From positions 310,001 to 374,000 of the forward strand of contig NZ_FOUG01000004.1 in assembly GCF_900114785.1 (NCBI RefSeq): a stretch of 64,000 nucleotides of DNA, written 5' to 3'. The DNA comes from Variovorax sp. OV329. GTDB taxonomy: Bacteria > Pseudomonadota > Gammaproteobacteria > Burkholderiales > Burkholderiaceae_C. A program made the position numbers and the translations under genes. Every line of letters begins with the position of its first letter. Position 1 is the first letter of the stretch. Under the pieces are notes generated by a model that saw only the letters and a program-made list of their open reading frames with translations, did not search any database and was not told the DNA's origin. Below are positions 8,589 to 17,138 of the stretch, piece after piece.

Positions 8589-8766
8589 CCTCTGTTCTGG
8601 TTTGGAGCGCACGGGGCGCGGCAGGCGGACAGGGCCGGGGGGCTCATCCGGGCCGGTCTCGCGAGCAGCGCAGGGCAGGGCAGTCGGCGCGATGCGCCGG
8701 CCGCCCGAGTGGCGTGCTGCGCACACAGCGGCACACAGGCTTTTGACCCGCCCGGAATCAGCGGAA

Positions 8767-9201
8767 TTAATGCTTGGCGGCGTCGATGTTGCGCGCCGTC
8801 CCCAGCAAGGTCGCGCACAGCTGCTCCTTGCCCTCGTCATCCACCGCGAACACCTCCGCCGCGCAGACCGTCAGCAGGCGGCTCGCATCCACCACCCGCC
8901 CGCGCGCCAGCAGGTGCTTGCCGCGCGCAGGTGCCAGCAGCTTCAGCGTGCCGTCGATGGTCGCGTTGATCCACCCGGGCGGCAGCAGCGTGCCGGCCGC
9001 GGACACCGCAGCAAAGTCGGCGACCGCGAACACGGCCGTCGCCTGAAGCTGGCCGGGGCGGAAGCAGAAGGCGTCGAGCACCGGCATCTCGATCTCCGTC
9101 TCGCCCGGCTCGATGCGGCGGAAGGACAACTGAAGGGTCTTGGCCATCGGCATCGACAGCACGGCACTGCGAACCTGCTCGGGCATCGGGGTCGTCGTCA
9201 T
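8767..9201 (-). CDS. PaaI-type hotdog thioesterase
   Basis: 144 residues. The start at 9201 has a strong GAGGAG Shine-Dalgarno 7 bases away; the longer open frame upstream lacks one. The hotdog fold is indicated by FRPGQLQATAVFAVADFAA, then GWINATIDGTLKLLAPARG and LLARGRVVDASRLLTVCAAEV. Proteins of this type hydrolyse acyl-CoA thioesters in the cytoplasm. The usual HGG of PaaI is not obvious in the helix region, so the substrate and even the activity are open. It stands alone between the E1 gene and the GFA gene. Confidence 0.72.
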   Translation of the reverse strand: MTTTPMPEQVRSAVLSMPMAKTLQLSFRRIEPGETEIEMPVLDAFCFRPGQLQATAVFAVADFAAVSAAGTLLPPGWINATIDGTLKLLAPARGKHLLARGRVVDASRLLTVCAAEVFAVDDEGKEQLCATLLGTARNIDAAKH

Positions 9202-9362
9202 GCAAGCTCCTCGGCGTATGAAAGGGAATGACCGTCGCCAGCGTCTCACTCCGCAAGGGGTCGATGCAATCACTTCGGTGACGCAGCCGCTCGCGATGCC
9301 GCAGAATCGCCCCTTGTCCGAGTGAGCCTCGCGCCTGCGTGGCGTCCCGTCGGTGACATCCC

Positions 9363-9788
9363 ATGAGCCAAGAAGCCACACCACGTCTTCCCCATCGCGG
9401 CCGATGCCTGTGCGGCGCCGTCCAGTACGAGCTGAACGGCGAGATCCGCTTCGCCTCGCACTGCCACTGCGGCATGTGCCGCAAGGCGCACGGCGCGGCC
9501 TTCGGGAGCTACGGCGGCGTGTCGGCGGGGAAATTTCGCATCACCCAGGGCCAGGAGGTGCTGCATGAGTTCGAGTCCTCGCCCGGCGTCACGCGCAGCT
9601 TCTGCAGCCGCTGCGGCTCGCCGATCACCTGGACCAGCGACGAACATCCCGAGCACGTGGCTTTCACCCTCGGCACACTGGAAGCGCCGCCGGCCGAACT
9701 GCCAGGCATGCGCCACATCCACGTGGCGTCCAAGGCGCCCTGGTACGACATCTGCGACTCGGTGCCCCGATTCGAGGGCAACGGCTGA
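9363..9788 (+). CDS. GFA (glutathione-dependent formaldehyde-activating)-like zinc protein
   Basis: 141 residues. The zinc-binding cysteines of the GFA/CENP-V fold are in place: CLCGAVQY near residue 15, CHCGMC near 38 and SFCSRCGSP near 80. This broad family includes S-hydroxymethylglutathione synthase but most members are uncharacterised, so formaldehyde handling should not be assumed. A short spacer (34 bases) separates it from the tetronate operon, with which it may be co-transcribed. Confidence 0.85.
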   Translation: MSQEATPRLPHRGRCLCGAVQYELNGEIRFASHCHCGMCRKAHGAAFGSYGGVSAGKFRITQGQEVLHEFESSPGVTRSFCSRCGSPITWTSDEHPEHVAFTLGTLEAPPAELPGMRHIHVASKAPWYDICDSVPRFEGNG

Positions 9789-9822
9789 GCGACAAGAACG
9801 GCTAGAAAAGAAAGGAAGACCT

Positions 9823-10740
9823 GTGGAGACAACATCGACGAGCGACAAGACCGCCGGCCTCATCGGCCTGGGCGCCATGGGGGCCGGCATCGCCGCCACC
9901 CTGCGGCGCGCCGGCTACCAGATGCATGTGTGCGACGCCCGCCCGGGCGCAGCACAGGCCTTTGCCCAGGAAGGCGGCACCGCCCACGGCAGCCCTGCCG
10001 AGGTGGCGGCGCAGTGCGAGCGGATCGTCAGCGTGGTGGTCAACGCGCAGCAGACCGAAGAGGTGCTCTTCGGCCCCGACGGCGCGGCGGCGGCGATGAA
10101 GCCGGGCAGCGTGTTCGTCATGTGCTCCACCGTCGACCCCAACTGGTCCATCGGGCTGGAAAAGCGCCTGGGCGAACTGGGCATCCACTACGTCGACGCA
10201 CCCATCTCCGGCGGCGCGGCCAAGGCGGCCAGCGGGCAGATGACGGTGATGTCTTCCGCCAAACCCGAGGCCTATGCCAAGGCCGGCGCGATGCTCGACG
10301 CCATGGCCGGCAAGGTCTACCGCCTGGGCGACCGGGCCGGCGCGGGCAGCAAGGTCAAGATCATCAACCAGCTGCTGGCCGGCGTGCACATCGCCGCGGC
10401 GGCCGAGGCGATGGCGCTGGGCCTGCGCGAAGGCGTGGCGCCCGATGCGCTGTATGAGGTCATCACCCACAGCGCCGGCAACAGCTGGATGTTCGAGAAC
10501 CGCATGGCCCACGTGCTGGCCGGCGACTACACGCCGCTGTCGGCGGTGGACATTTTCGTGAAGGACCTGGGCCTGGTGCTGGACACCGCGCGCGCGACCA
10601 AGTTTCCGCTGCCGCTCGCGTCCACCGCGCACCAGATGTTCATGCAGGCCTCCACCGCCGGCTTCGCCAAGGAAGACGACAGCGCGGTCATCAAGATCTT
10701 TCCGGGAATCGAGATTCCCAAGGCAAAGGACAAGGCATGA
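9823..10740 (+). CDS. ltnD: L-threonate dehydrogenase-like (3-hydroxyisobutyrate dehydrogenase family)
   Basis: 305 residues from a GTG start at 9823, chosen because AAAGGAAG lies 6 bases upstream; the frame is open further 5' but overlaps the GFA gene. Rossmann motif GLIGLGAMGAGIA, substrate-binding DAPISGGAAKAASGQMTVM, and the catalytic lysine in GSKVKIINQLLAG. LtnD oxidises L-threonate (or a related C4 acid) to the 2-oxo acid with NAD. It is the first gene of an operon whose next three genes complete the known pathway, which supports the specific call. Its stop overlaps the otnK start by 4 bases. Confidence 0.85.
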   Translation: METTSTSDKTAGLIGLGAMGAGIAATLRRAGYQMHVCDARPGAAQAFAQEGGTAHGSPAEVAAQCERIVSVVVNAQQTEEVLFGPDGAAAAMKPGSVFVMCSTVDPNWSIGLEKRLGELGIHYVDAPISGGAAKAASGQMTVMSSAKPEAYAKAGAMLDAMAGKVYRLGDRAGAGSKVKIINQLLAGVHIAAAAEAMALGLREGVAPDALYEVITHSAGNSWMFENRMAHVLAGDYTPLSAVDIFVKDLGLVLDTARATKFPLPLASTAHQMFMQASTAGFAKEDDSAVIKIFPGIEIPKAKDKA

Positions 10741-12017
10741 GATTGCTCCTGGGTTGCATTGCCGACGATTTCACCGGCGCGACCGACCTCGCCAACAACC
10801 TCGTTCGCGCTGGCATGCGCGTGGTGCAGACCATCGGCGTGCCGGCCGCGCCGCCGGCGGCTGAAGTCGATGCCATCGTGGTCGCGCTCAAGTCGCGCAC
10901 CATCGCGCCGGCCGAGGCCATCGCGCAGTCGCTGGCCGCACTGAAGTGGCTCAGGGACCGGGGCGCGCAGCAGATCTACTTCAAGTACTGCTCCACCTTC
11001 GACAGCACGCCAGAAGGCAACATCGGCCCGGTGACCGAGGCGTTGATGGATGCGCTGGGCACCGGCTTCACCATTGCCACGCCGGCCTTTCCGGACAACC
11101 ACCGCACGGTGTTCAAGGGCTATCTCTTCGCGGGCGACGTGCTGCTCAACGAGAGCGGCATGCAGAAGCACCCGCTCACGCCCATGACCGACGCGAACCT
11201 GGTGCGCGTGATGCAGGCGCAGACGAAGCGCAAGGTCGGCCTGGTCGACTACCGCGTGGTGGCGCGCGGCGCGGACGCGATCCGCGAGCGCTTCGAGCAG
11301 CTGCGTGCCGACGGCGTGGGCGTGGCGATCGTCGACGCCGTATCGAACGAGGACCTGGTCCGCCTCGGCCCCGCGCTGAAGGACATGCCGCTGGTCACCG
11401 CCGGCTCCGGCGTGGCCATCGGCCTCCCCGCCAACTTCGGGCTGGCCCCTTCGTCCACCGCCAGTGCGCTGCCGCCGGCGCCCGGGCTGCAGGCGGTGGT
11501 GTCGGGCAGCTGTTCGCTCGCCACGAACCGGCAGGTGAAGCACTTCATCGACACCTCGCGCCGCCCGGCGCTGGCGCTGGATCCGCTGCGCATCGCGGAC
11601 CAGGGCGCCGAAGCCGTGGCGAAGCAGGCCCTCGATTGGGCGCGGCCATTGTTGAAGGACGGCCCGGTGCTGGTCTATTCCACCGCCGAGAGTGATGCGG
11701 TGAAGGCCGTTCAGGGCCGGCTGGGCGTGGACGAGGCCGGCAGCCTGGTCGAGCATTGCGTCGCCGCCATCGCCCGTGGCCTGGTGGCGGACCTGGGCGT
11801 GCGCCAGCTGGTGGTCGCGGGCGGCGAGACCTCGGGCGCCTGCGTGCAGGCGCTGGGCATCGCGCAGATGCAGATCGGCGCGCAGATCGACCCAGGCGTT
11901 CCCTGGTGCCATGCGAAGGCCGCGGCCGCGGGCGATGCGGGGCTTCGTATCGCGCTGAAGTCCGGCAACTTCGGCACCGACGACTTCTTCACCAAGGCCT
12001 TCACGGCGCAGGACTGA
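10737..12017 (+). CDS. otnK: 3-oxo-tetronate kinase
   Basis: 426 residues, the normal size for the four-carbon acid sugar kinase (DUF1537) family. The N-terminal acid-sugar domain begins IADDFTGATDLANNLVRAG; the C-terminal nucleotide-binding domain has VVSGSCSLATNRQ and VVAGGETSGACVQALG. OtnK phosphorylates 3-oxo-tetronate at C4 with ATP. It overlaps ltnD by ATGA, so the two are translationally coupled, and is followed 4 bases later by the decarboxylase. Confidence 0.9.
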   Translation: MRLLLGCIADDFTGATDLANNLVRAGMRVVQTIGVPAAPPAAEVDAIVVALKSRTIAPAEAIAQSLAALKWLRDRGAQQIYFKYCSTFDSTPEGNIGPVTEALMDALGTGFTIATPAFPDNHRTVFKGYLFAGDVLLNESGMQKHPLTPMTDANLVRVMQAQTKRKVGLVDYRVVARGADAIRERFEQLRADGVGVAIVDAVSNEDLVRLGPALKDMPLVTAGSGVAIGLPANFGLAPSSTASALPPAPGLQAVVSGSCSLATNRQVKHFIDTSRRPALALDPLRIADQGAEAVAKQALDWARPLLKDGPVLVYSTAESDAVKAVQGRLGVDEAGSLVEHCVAAIARGLVADLGVRQLVVAGGETSGACVQALGIAQMQIGAQIDPGVPWCHAKAAAAGDAGLRIALKSGNFGTDDFFTKAFTAQD

Positions 12018-12021
12018 AGCG

Positions 12022-12708
12022 GTGAACGAGAACCTGCTTCGCGAAGAGATCGTCCGCGTCGGCCGCAGCCTGTTCGAGCGTGGCTACGTGCATGCCACGG
12101 CCGGCAACATCAGCGTGCGGCTGGCGGACGGCGGCTACCTCATCACCCCCACCGACGCCAGCCTGGGCAACCTGGACCCGGCGCGCCTCGCGCGGCTCGA
12201 TGCGAGCATGCAGCAGCTGGAGGGCGACCGCGCCAGCAAGACCATCGCGCTGCACAGCCGCATCTACGCCGCCGCCTCGCGCGTGGCGGCCACGGCCGGC
12301 ACGGGTTGCGTGATCCACACGCATTCCACCCACTGCGTGGCCCTCACGCTCGATGCGAACGAAGGCGACGAGCTGCTGCCGCCCATCACGCCCTACTTCG
12401 TGATGAAGGTGGGCCACGTGCCGCGCATCCCCTACCACCGCCCGGGTGCGCCCGAGGCCGCCGAGGCGGTGGCGCGGGCCATCGCGCGCTACGGCGAGCG
12501 GGGCACGCCCATCCGCGCCGTGATGCTGGAGCGCCTGGGCCCGAACGTCTGGCACGACTCGCCCGCGGCCGCGATGGCCGTGCTGGAGGAGTTGGAGGAA
12601 ACTGCGAGGCTCTGGTGGATGAGCCGCGACCGCGCGCAGGGTGCGCCGGCGCCGCTGTCCGAGGACCGCATCGACGAACTGCGCCGCCAGTTCGGTGCCC
12701 ACTGGTAA
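12022..12708 (+). CDS. otnC: 3-oxo-tetronate 4-phosphate decarboxylase (class II aldolase fold)
   Basis: 228 residues from a GTG start 4 bases after otnK. Class II aldolase/adducin fold: [21 protein letters not shown] near residue 28, the metal-binding histidines in VIHTHSTHC near residue 95, and a later conserved YHRPG segment. In the tetronate pathway OtnC decarboxylates 3-oxo-tetronate 4-phosphate to dihydroxyacetone phosphate and CO2, feeding glycolysis. The kinase upstream and isomerase downstream support this over a fuculose-phosphate aldolase role. Confidence 0.87.
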   Translation: MNENLLREEIVRVGRSLFERGYVHATAGNISVRLADGGYLITPTDASLGNLDPARLARLDASMQQLEGDRASKTIALHSRIYAAASRVAATAGTGCVIHTHSTHCVALTLDANEGDELLPPITPYFVMKVGHVPRIPYHRPGAPEAAEAVARAIARYGERGTPIRAVMLERLGPNVWHDSPAAAMAVLEELEETARLWWMSRDRAQGAPAPLSEDRIDELRRQFGAHW

Positions 12709-12748
12709 GAACGCATCGCATCGCATCGCAAGGAAGCCAAGAAAGACC

Positions 12749-13573
12749 ATGCCCCAATTCGCCGCCAACCTGTCCATGCTCTATCCCGAGCTCGATTTTC
12801 TCGACCGCTTCGAAGCCGCCGCGCGCGATGGCTTTCGCGCCGTCGAGTACCTCTTCCCCTATGCGTACGAGCCCGGCGAGCTGAAGGCGCGGCTCGCGGC
12901 CAACGGCCTGCAGCAGGTGCTGTTCAATGCGCCGCCCGGCGACTGGGACGGCGGCGAGCGCGGCCTGGCCTGCCTGTCCGGGCGCGAGGCGGAGTTCCGC
13001 GAAGGCGTGAAGAAGGCCATCGACTACGCCGTGGCGCTGGACTGCCCGCGCATCCACCTCATGGCCGGCCTGCTGCCCGCGGGGAAGGAGCGTGAGGACG
13101 TGCAGCCCACCTACATCGCCAACCTGCAGTGGGCCGCGGCCGAGGCCGCGAAGGCCGAGCGCGACGTGCTCATCGAGCCCATCAACACGCGCGACATCCC
13201 GCGCTTCTTCCTCAACCGCCAGGACCACGCGCACGAGATCGTGGCGGCGGTGGGCACGCCCAACATCAAGGTGCAGATGGACCTCTACCACTGCCAGATC
13301 GTCGAGGGCGACGTGGCGATGAAAATCCGCAAGTACCTGCCCACCGGCAAGGTCGGCCACATCCAGATCGCCGGGGTGCCGCAACGCTTCGAGCCCGACC
13401 TGGGCGAGCTCAACCACGACTACCTGTTCGAGGTGATCGACGAGGTGTCGGCGGCCAGCAACTGGCAGGGCTGGATCGGCTGCGAATACCGCCCCGCGCG
13501 CGGTGCCGTGAAGAACGGCAGCTCCGAAGGCCTGGGCTGGCTGCGCAGGGCGCAGGGCCGCTCGGCACGATGA
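12749..13573 (+). CDS. otnI: 2-oxo-tetronate isomerase (hydroxypyruvate isomerase family)
   Basis: 274 residues from the ATG at 12749, with an AGGAAG purine stretch upstream. TIM-barrel of the xylose-isomerase-like family: [19 protein letters not shown] at the start, the metal-site segments [11 protein letters not shown] and VQMDLYHCQ, and IGCEYRP near the end. OtnI interconverts 2-oxo- and 3-oxo-tetronate, linking LtnD to OtnK; hydroxypyruvate isomerase is the close alternative. A GCATC triple repeat sits in the short leader (12713-12730). Its end overlaps the amidohydrolase start by 4 bases. Confidence 0.86.
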   Translation: MPQFAANLSMLYPELDFLDRFEAAARDGFRAVEYLFPYAYEPGELKARLAANGLQQVLFNAPPGDWDGGERGLACLSGREAEFREGVKKAIDYAVALDCPRIHLMAGLLPAGKEREDVQPTYIANLQWAAAEAAKAERDVLIEPINTRDIPRFFLNRQDHAHEIVAAVGTPNIKVQMDLYHCQIVEGDVAMKIRKYLPTGKVGHIQIAGVPQRFEPDLGELNHDYLFEVIDEVSAASNWQGWIGCEYRPARGAVKNGSSEGLGWLRRAQGRSAR

Positions 13574-14793
13574 AGCTGAGTTCGCTTCGCATCCCGCGCG
13601 GGATGCGCGGGTTCGAGTCCGGCCTGGCCGAGGTCTTCGATGTCACGCTGTCCGACGGCCGCGTGGCCTCCGTCGAGCCGGCACTCGATGCCTCAACGCT
13701 GCGCGGCACGCTCATCAGCTGCCCGGTGGATGCGCATGTGCACATCGACAAGAACTACACGGTGCGAGAGGTCGGCCCGGCCAGCGGCGACCTCTTCGCC
13801 GCGATCGGCCGCATGGAAAGGCACCGGGCGCTCTGGAGCGTGGAGGACATCGCCGCGCGCATGGAGCGCGCGCTGCAGCAGGCGTGGCGCAGCGGCACGC
13901 GCGCGCTGCGCACGCACCTGGACTGGCCCGGCCCCGAGGCGCCGCGCGCCCTGGCCGCCTTCGAGCAGGCGCGCGAGCGCTGGCGCGGCCGGCTGGAGCT
14001 TCAGTTCGTCTCGCTCACGCCGCTGGACGTCTTTGCCGATGCACAGGCGGGCGAGCGCATCGCCCAGGCGGTGCGGCGCGCCGGCGGCGTGCTGGGCGCC
14101 TTCGTCTATCGCAACGAGGGGCTGGTGCACAAGCTGGGCCGCGTGTTCGACCTGGCGCAGGAGCATGGCCTGGCACTGGACTTCCACGTGGACGAAGGCC
14201 TGGACGCCGATGCCACCGGCCTGCGCGCGATCGCGCAGCTGACGATTTCGCGCGGTGCCCGACGCCCGCGCGTGGTCTGCGGGCATGCCTGCTCGCTCTC
14301 GGTGCAGCCGCCCGAGCAGGCGCACAGCACCCTGCAGCTGTGCGCCGAGGCCGGCATCGGCCTGGTGGCGCTGCCCACCACCAACCTGTATTTGCAGGGC
14401 GCCTGGGATTCGACCCCCGTGCCGCGCGGCATCACGCGCCTGCGCGAGGCCGCGGCCGCTGGCGTGCGCCCCATGCTGGCCACCGACAACGTGCAGGACG
14501 CCTTCTATCCCTACGGCGGCTACGACCTGCTGGAGACCTTCGGCCTGGGCGTGCAGATGGCGCACCTGGCGCCTGCGGCCGACTGGCTGGACGCCATCAC
14601 CACCCACGCCGCCGCTGCACTCGGCCTGGGCTGGGACGGCCGCATCGCCGCCGGCTGCCCGGCCGACCTGGTGCTGCTGGCCGCCCGCGACGAATACGAA
14701 CTGCTGGACCCCCAGGGCCGCGCGCGCACCGTGATCCGCGCCGGGCGCGACCTGGAAGAACAAGACACCGAACTCGAGGAGCCACAACGATGA
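13570..14793 (+). CDS. CodA-like amidohydrolase (cytosine deaminase family)
   Basis: 407 residues, starting within the otnI stop (ATGA). It follows the cytosine deaminase pattern: metal-binding HVH in [34 protein letters not shown], and the aspartate in [16 protein letters not shown]. The family deaminates or hydrolyses cyclic amidines and related heterocycles in the cytoplasm using a divalent metal. It is embedded in the tetronate operon and coupled at both ends, so its substrate is probably not cytosine but something that yields, or is taken up with, a C4 acid. The function is not known. Confidence 0.82.
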   Translation: MKLSSLRIPRGMRGFESGLAEVFDVTLSDGRVASVEPALDASTLRGTLISCPVDAHVHIDKNYTVREVGPASGDLFAAIGRMERHRALWSVEDIAARMERALQQAWRSGTRALRTHLDWPGPEAPRALAAFEQARERWRGRLELQFVSLTPLDVFADAQAGERIAQAVRRAGGVLGAFVYRNEGLVHKLGRVFDLAQEHGLALDFHVDEGLDADATGLRAIAQLTISRGARRPRVVCGHACSLSVQPPEQAHSTLQLCAEAGIGLVALPTTNLYLQGAWDSTPVPRGITRLREAAAAGVRPMLATDNVQDAFYPYGGYDLLETFGLGVQMAHLAPAADWLDAITTHAAAALGLGWDGRIAAGCPADLVLLAARDEYELLDPQGRARTVIRAGRDLEEQDTELEEPQR

Positions 14794-15257
14794 GCACCAT
14801 GGGCCAGCCGATGGCCAAGTACGCCGCCGCCAAGCGCATCGGCGACTTCGTCTTCATGAGCGGCGTGGTGGCGGTGGACCCGGCCACGCGCCGCGCGGTC
14901 TCCAGCTACGAGATGCTGACCGACAGCGCCCGCAGCGCGCTGCAGGGCCTGGGCTACTGCACCGGCCAGATGTCGGTGGACGTGTTCGAGGCGCCCGCCG
15001 TGGCCCAGAGCTGGTTCGTGCTGGAGCGCATCCGCCAACTGGCGGCCGAGCACGGCGGCACCATGGAGGACGTGGTGAAGCTGGTGCAGTATTTCCGCCG
15101 CCTGGAGCACTACGCGCCCTACAACCGCGTGCGCGGTCTGTTCTATCCCGGCGAGCCGCCGGTGAGCACCGTGGTCGAGGTCTCGCGCTTCCTGCCGGGC
15201 GACGAGGTGCTGGTGGAGGTCGAAGCCACCATGTACCTGCCGCAGAAGGCGGCCTGA
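14790..15257 (+). CDS. RidA/YjgF-family protein, catalytic Arg not apparent
   Basis: 155 residues, ATG overlapping the amidohydrolase stop, with GAGGAG just upstream. The YjgF/RidA fold is visible: AAAKRIGDFVFMSGVVAVD, GGTMEDVVKLVQYFRRLE, YNRVRGLFYPGEPPVSTVVEV and VLVEVEATMYLP. Canonical RidA hydrolyses reactive enamines and imines using an Arg in PxRxxxxV; here the matching stretch reads PPVSTVVEV and lacks it, as in several Rid subfamilies without imine deaminase activity. Its pairing with a deaminase-like enzyme suggests it acts on that product. Confidence 0.85.
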   Translation: MSTMGQPMAKYAAAKRIGDFVFMSGVVAVDPATRRAVSSYEMLTDSARSALQGLGYCTGQMSVDVFEAPAVAQSWFVLERIRQLAAEHGGTMEDVVKLVQYFRRLEHYAPYNRVRGLFYPGEPPVSTVVEVSRFLPGDEVLVEVEATMYLPQKAA

Positions 15258-15277
15258 GTCGGCGGAGGATTCCGCAC

Positions 15278-16498
15278 ATGCCGGCCGCCGCCGCCACCAG
15301 GGACTGCGAGGTGCTGGTGATCGGCGCCGGCCCCGCCGGCAGCGCCTGCGCGCAGATGCTGGCGCGCGCCGGGCTGGACGTTCTGCTGTGCGACCGGCAC
15401 GTGTTCCCGCGCGACAAGGTCTGCGGTGATGGCCTCATTCCCGATGCGCACCAGGCCCTCGCCTGCCTGGGCCTGGCGGACGCGGTGCTCGCCCGTGCGG
15501 CATGTGCCACCCGGGTGGAGTGCTTTGCGCCGCGCGGCGGGCAGGTCGCCGTGCCCGCGCAACTGGCCGTGCTGCCGCGCCGCGAGCTGGACGAGATGCT
15601 GCGCCAGGCGGCACTGGCCGCCGGCGCCCGCTGGCTGGCACCCCTTCGCTTCGAGGCGCTGCTGCACGACGCCGACGGCCGCGTGGCTGGCGCTCGCTTT
15701 CGCGAAGGCGAGTCCACGCGCGAGCTGCGCGCCCGCTGGACCGTGCTGGCGACCGGCGCCGACGCCCGGGCATTGGAGCTGGCCGGCGTGTGCGAGCGCC
15801 GCGCGCCCAGCGGCATGGCGCTGCGCGGCTATGTGCGGCACCCGGGCATGGGCGCGGCCATCGGCGGGTTGCAGGTGGTCTGGCACCGGGCGCTGCAAGG
15901 TGGCTACGGCTGGATCTTTCCGGCCGGCGGGGGGCGCTTCAACCTTGGCGTGGGCTACCTCCATCGGCAGGGCGCAGAAGTGCCGCAGCATGCACCGAAG
16001 CTGCGCCAACTGCTCGATGCCTTCGCCCAGGTGCACGAGCCGGCGCGCGAGCTGATGCAAGGCGGCGCGCCAGCCGGCGAGTTCAAGGGCGCGCCGCTTC
16101 GCTGCTCGCTGGCCGGCGCCCGCTTCGCGCGGCCGGGCCTGCTGGTGACCGGCGAGGCGGCCGGGAGCACCTACCTCTTCACCGGCGAGGGCATCGGAAA
16201 AGCCATGGAAAGCGGGCTGGCTGCCGCGCAGGTCCTGACGCACGGTCGACGTGGGAGCGACGAAGAAGTGAGCGCAACCTACCAGGCCGCGCTGGCCGCG
16301 CTCCAGCCGCGCTTTGCCGCCTATGAACTGGCCAACCGCTTCAACGAGCACCCGTGGATGGTGGACTTCGTCACCTGGCGCGCGCGCCGCAGTCCGGCGG
16401 TGCTGGCGCGCCTGGCCGGCGTGCTCGACGAGAGCCAGGACCCGGGCCGCCTGGCCAGCGCGCAGGGCCTGCTGCGCATTCTGTTGCCGATGGGCTGA
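15278..16498 (+). CDS. Geranylgeranyl-reductase-family FAD oxidoreductase
   Basis: 406 residues. FAD-binding GxGxxG near the start (VLVIGAGPAGSACAQMLARAG), then FPRDKVCGDGLIPDA, typical of the GG-reductase superfamily, WTVLATGAD, and a late LLVTGEAAGSTYLFTGEGIGKAMESG that contacts FAD. Members reduce isoprenoid double bonds or act as hydroxylases. It starts 20 bases after the Rid gene and is probably the last gene of the tetronate operon. It may equally be linked to the respiratory genes that follow, but a separate promoter lies between. The substrate cannot be told. Confidence 0.8.
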   Translation: MPAAAATRDCEVLVIGAGPAGSACAQMLARAGLDVLLCDRHVFPRDKVCGDGLIPDAHQALACLGLADAVLARAACATRVECFAPRGGQVAVPAQLAVLPRRELDEMLRQAALAAGARWLAPLRFEALLHDADGRVAGARFREGESTRELRARWTVLATGADARALELAGVCERRAPSGMALRGYVRHPGMGAAIGGLQVVWHRALQGGYGWIFPAGGGRFNLGVGYLHRQGAEVPQHAPKLRQLLDAFAQVHEPARELMQGGAPAGEFKGAPLRCSLAGARFARPGLLVTGEAAGSTYLFTGEGIGKAMESGLAAAQVLTHGRRGSDEEVSATYQAALAALQPRFAAYELANRFNEHPWMVDFVTWRARRSPAVLARLAGVLDESQDPGRLASAQGLLRILLPMG

Positions 16499-16520
16499 GC
16501 ATGGGCTTGGGCCGGGTGGC

Positions 16521-16549
16521 TTGCCACGCGACCCACGGTGGCCTATAAG
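16521..16549 (+). promoter_or_regulatory. Sigma70-type promoter of the cytochrome oxidase operon
   Basis: TTGCCA (16521-16526) and TATAAG (16544-16549) are separated by exactly 17 bases, 55 bases before the first gene's ATG. A small GCCAC/GTGGC inverted repeat overlaps the spacer. Confidence 0.55.
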
Positions 16550-16604
16550 TAACAGCAGTAGTTTTCCTTTGCCGGCTCCCCGCGAGAGGAGCAAAGGAGG
16601 GCGC

Positions 16605-17114
16605 ATGAGGCGACGCATCTACTGGCTCATGCCCGACCTGGCGAGCGCCAGGCAGGCCATGCATGATCTGCTCGAGGCAGGCGTGGAGAGTGCGCGCATT
16701 CACTTTGCCGCGGGCGAGGGCGCCGACCTGGCGGACCTGCACGAAGCCAACCTCTGGCAGACCTCCGACGTGGTGCGCGCGGCCAGGAACGGCCTGCTGA
16801 TCGGCTGCGCGCTGGGCGCCTTCGTGGGCCTGCTGGCCGCAACCCTCTTCCCGCTCGAGGAAGACGACATCACCTGGGCGCTGAGCACCCTGCTGGCGCT
16901 GATGGGTGGGTTCATGGGAGCCTGGTCGGCCAGCATGATCGGCATCTCCATTCCCAGCCAGCGGCTGCAACGCTTCGCAGGCGCGCTGGCCGCCGGACAA
17001 CTGCTGCTGATGGTCGACCTGACGCGCGAGCGCGTGCGGCCCATCGAGGCCCTGCTGGCCAGCAAGCATCCCGAAGCGCACTTCGAGGGCGAAGACGCCC
17101 TGCCGGCGTTCTGA
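16605..17114 (+). CDS. Two-helix membrane protein leading the cytochrome oxidase operon, unknown function
   Basis: 169 residues from the ATG at 16605, which has AAAGGAGG 4 bases upstream. A cytoplasmic N-terminal part (IYWLMPDLASARQAMHDLLEAG) is followed by two transmembrane helices around 65-85 and 95-115 and a soluble C-terminal part. The N-terminal pattern recalls DUF1269-like proteins. Its position first in the operon suggests a role tied to the oxidase, but no biochemical function can be given. Confidence 0.75.
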   Translation: MRRRIYWLMPDLASARQAMHDLLEAGVESARIHFAAGEGADLADLHEANLWQTSDVVRAARNGLLIGCALGAFVGLLAATLFPLEEDDITWALSTLLALMGGFMGAWSASMIGISIPSQRLQRFAGALAAGQLLLMVDLTRERVRPIEALLASKHPEAHFEGEDALPAF

Positions 17115-17138
17115 CGACGATGCGCAAAGGACGGCACC

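Noticed and set aside
12713-12730. GCATC repeated three times before otnI
   Set aside because: Too short and simple to be a functional array; it sits in a short leader and is probably a chance microsatellite.
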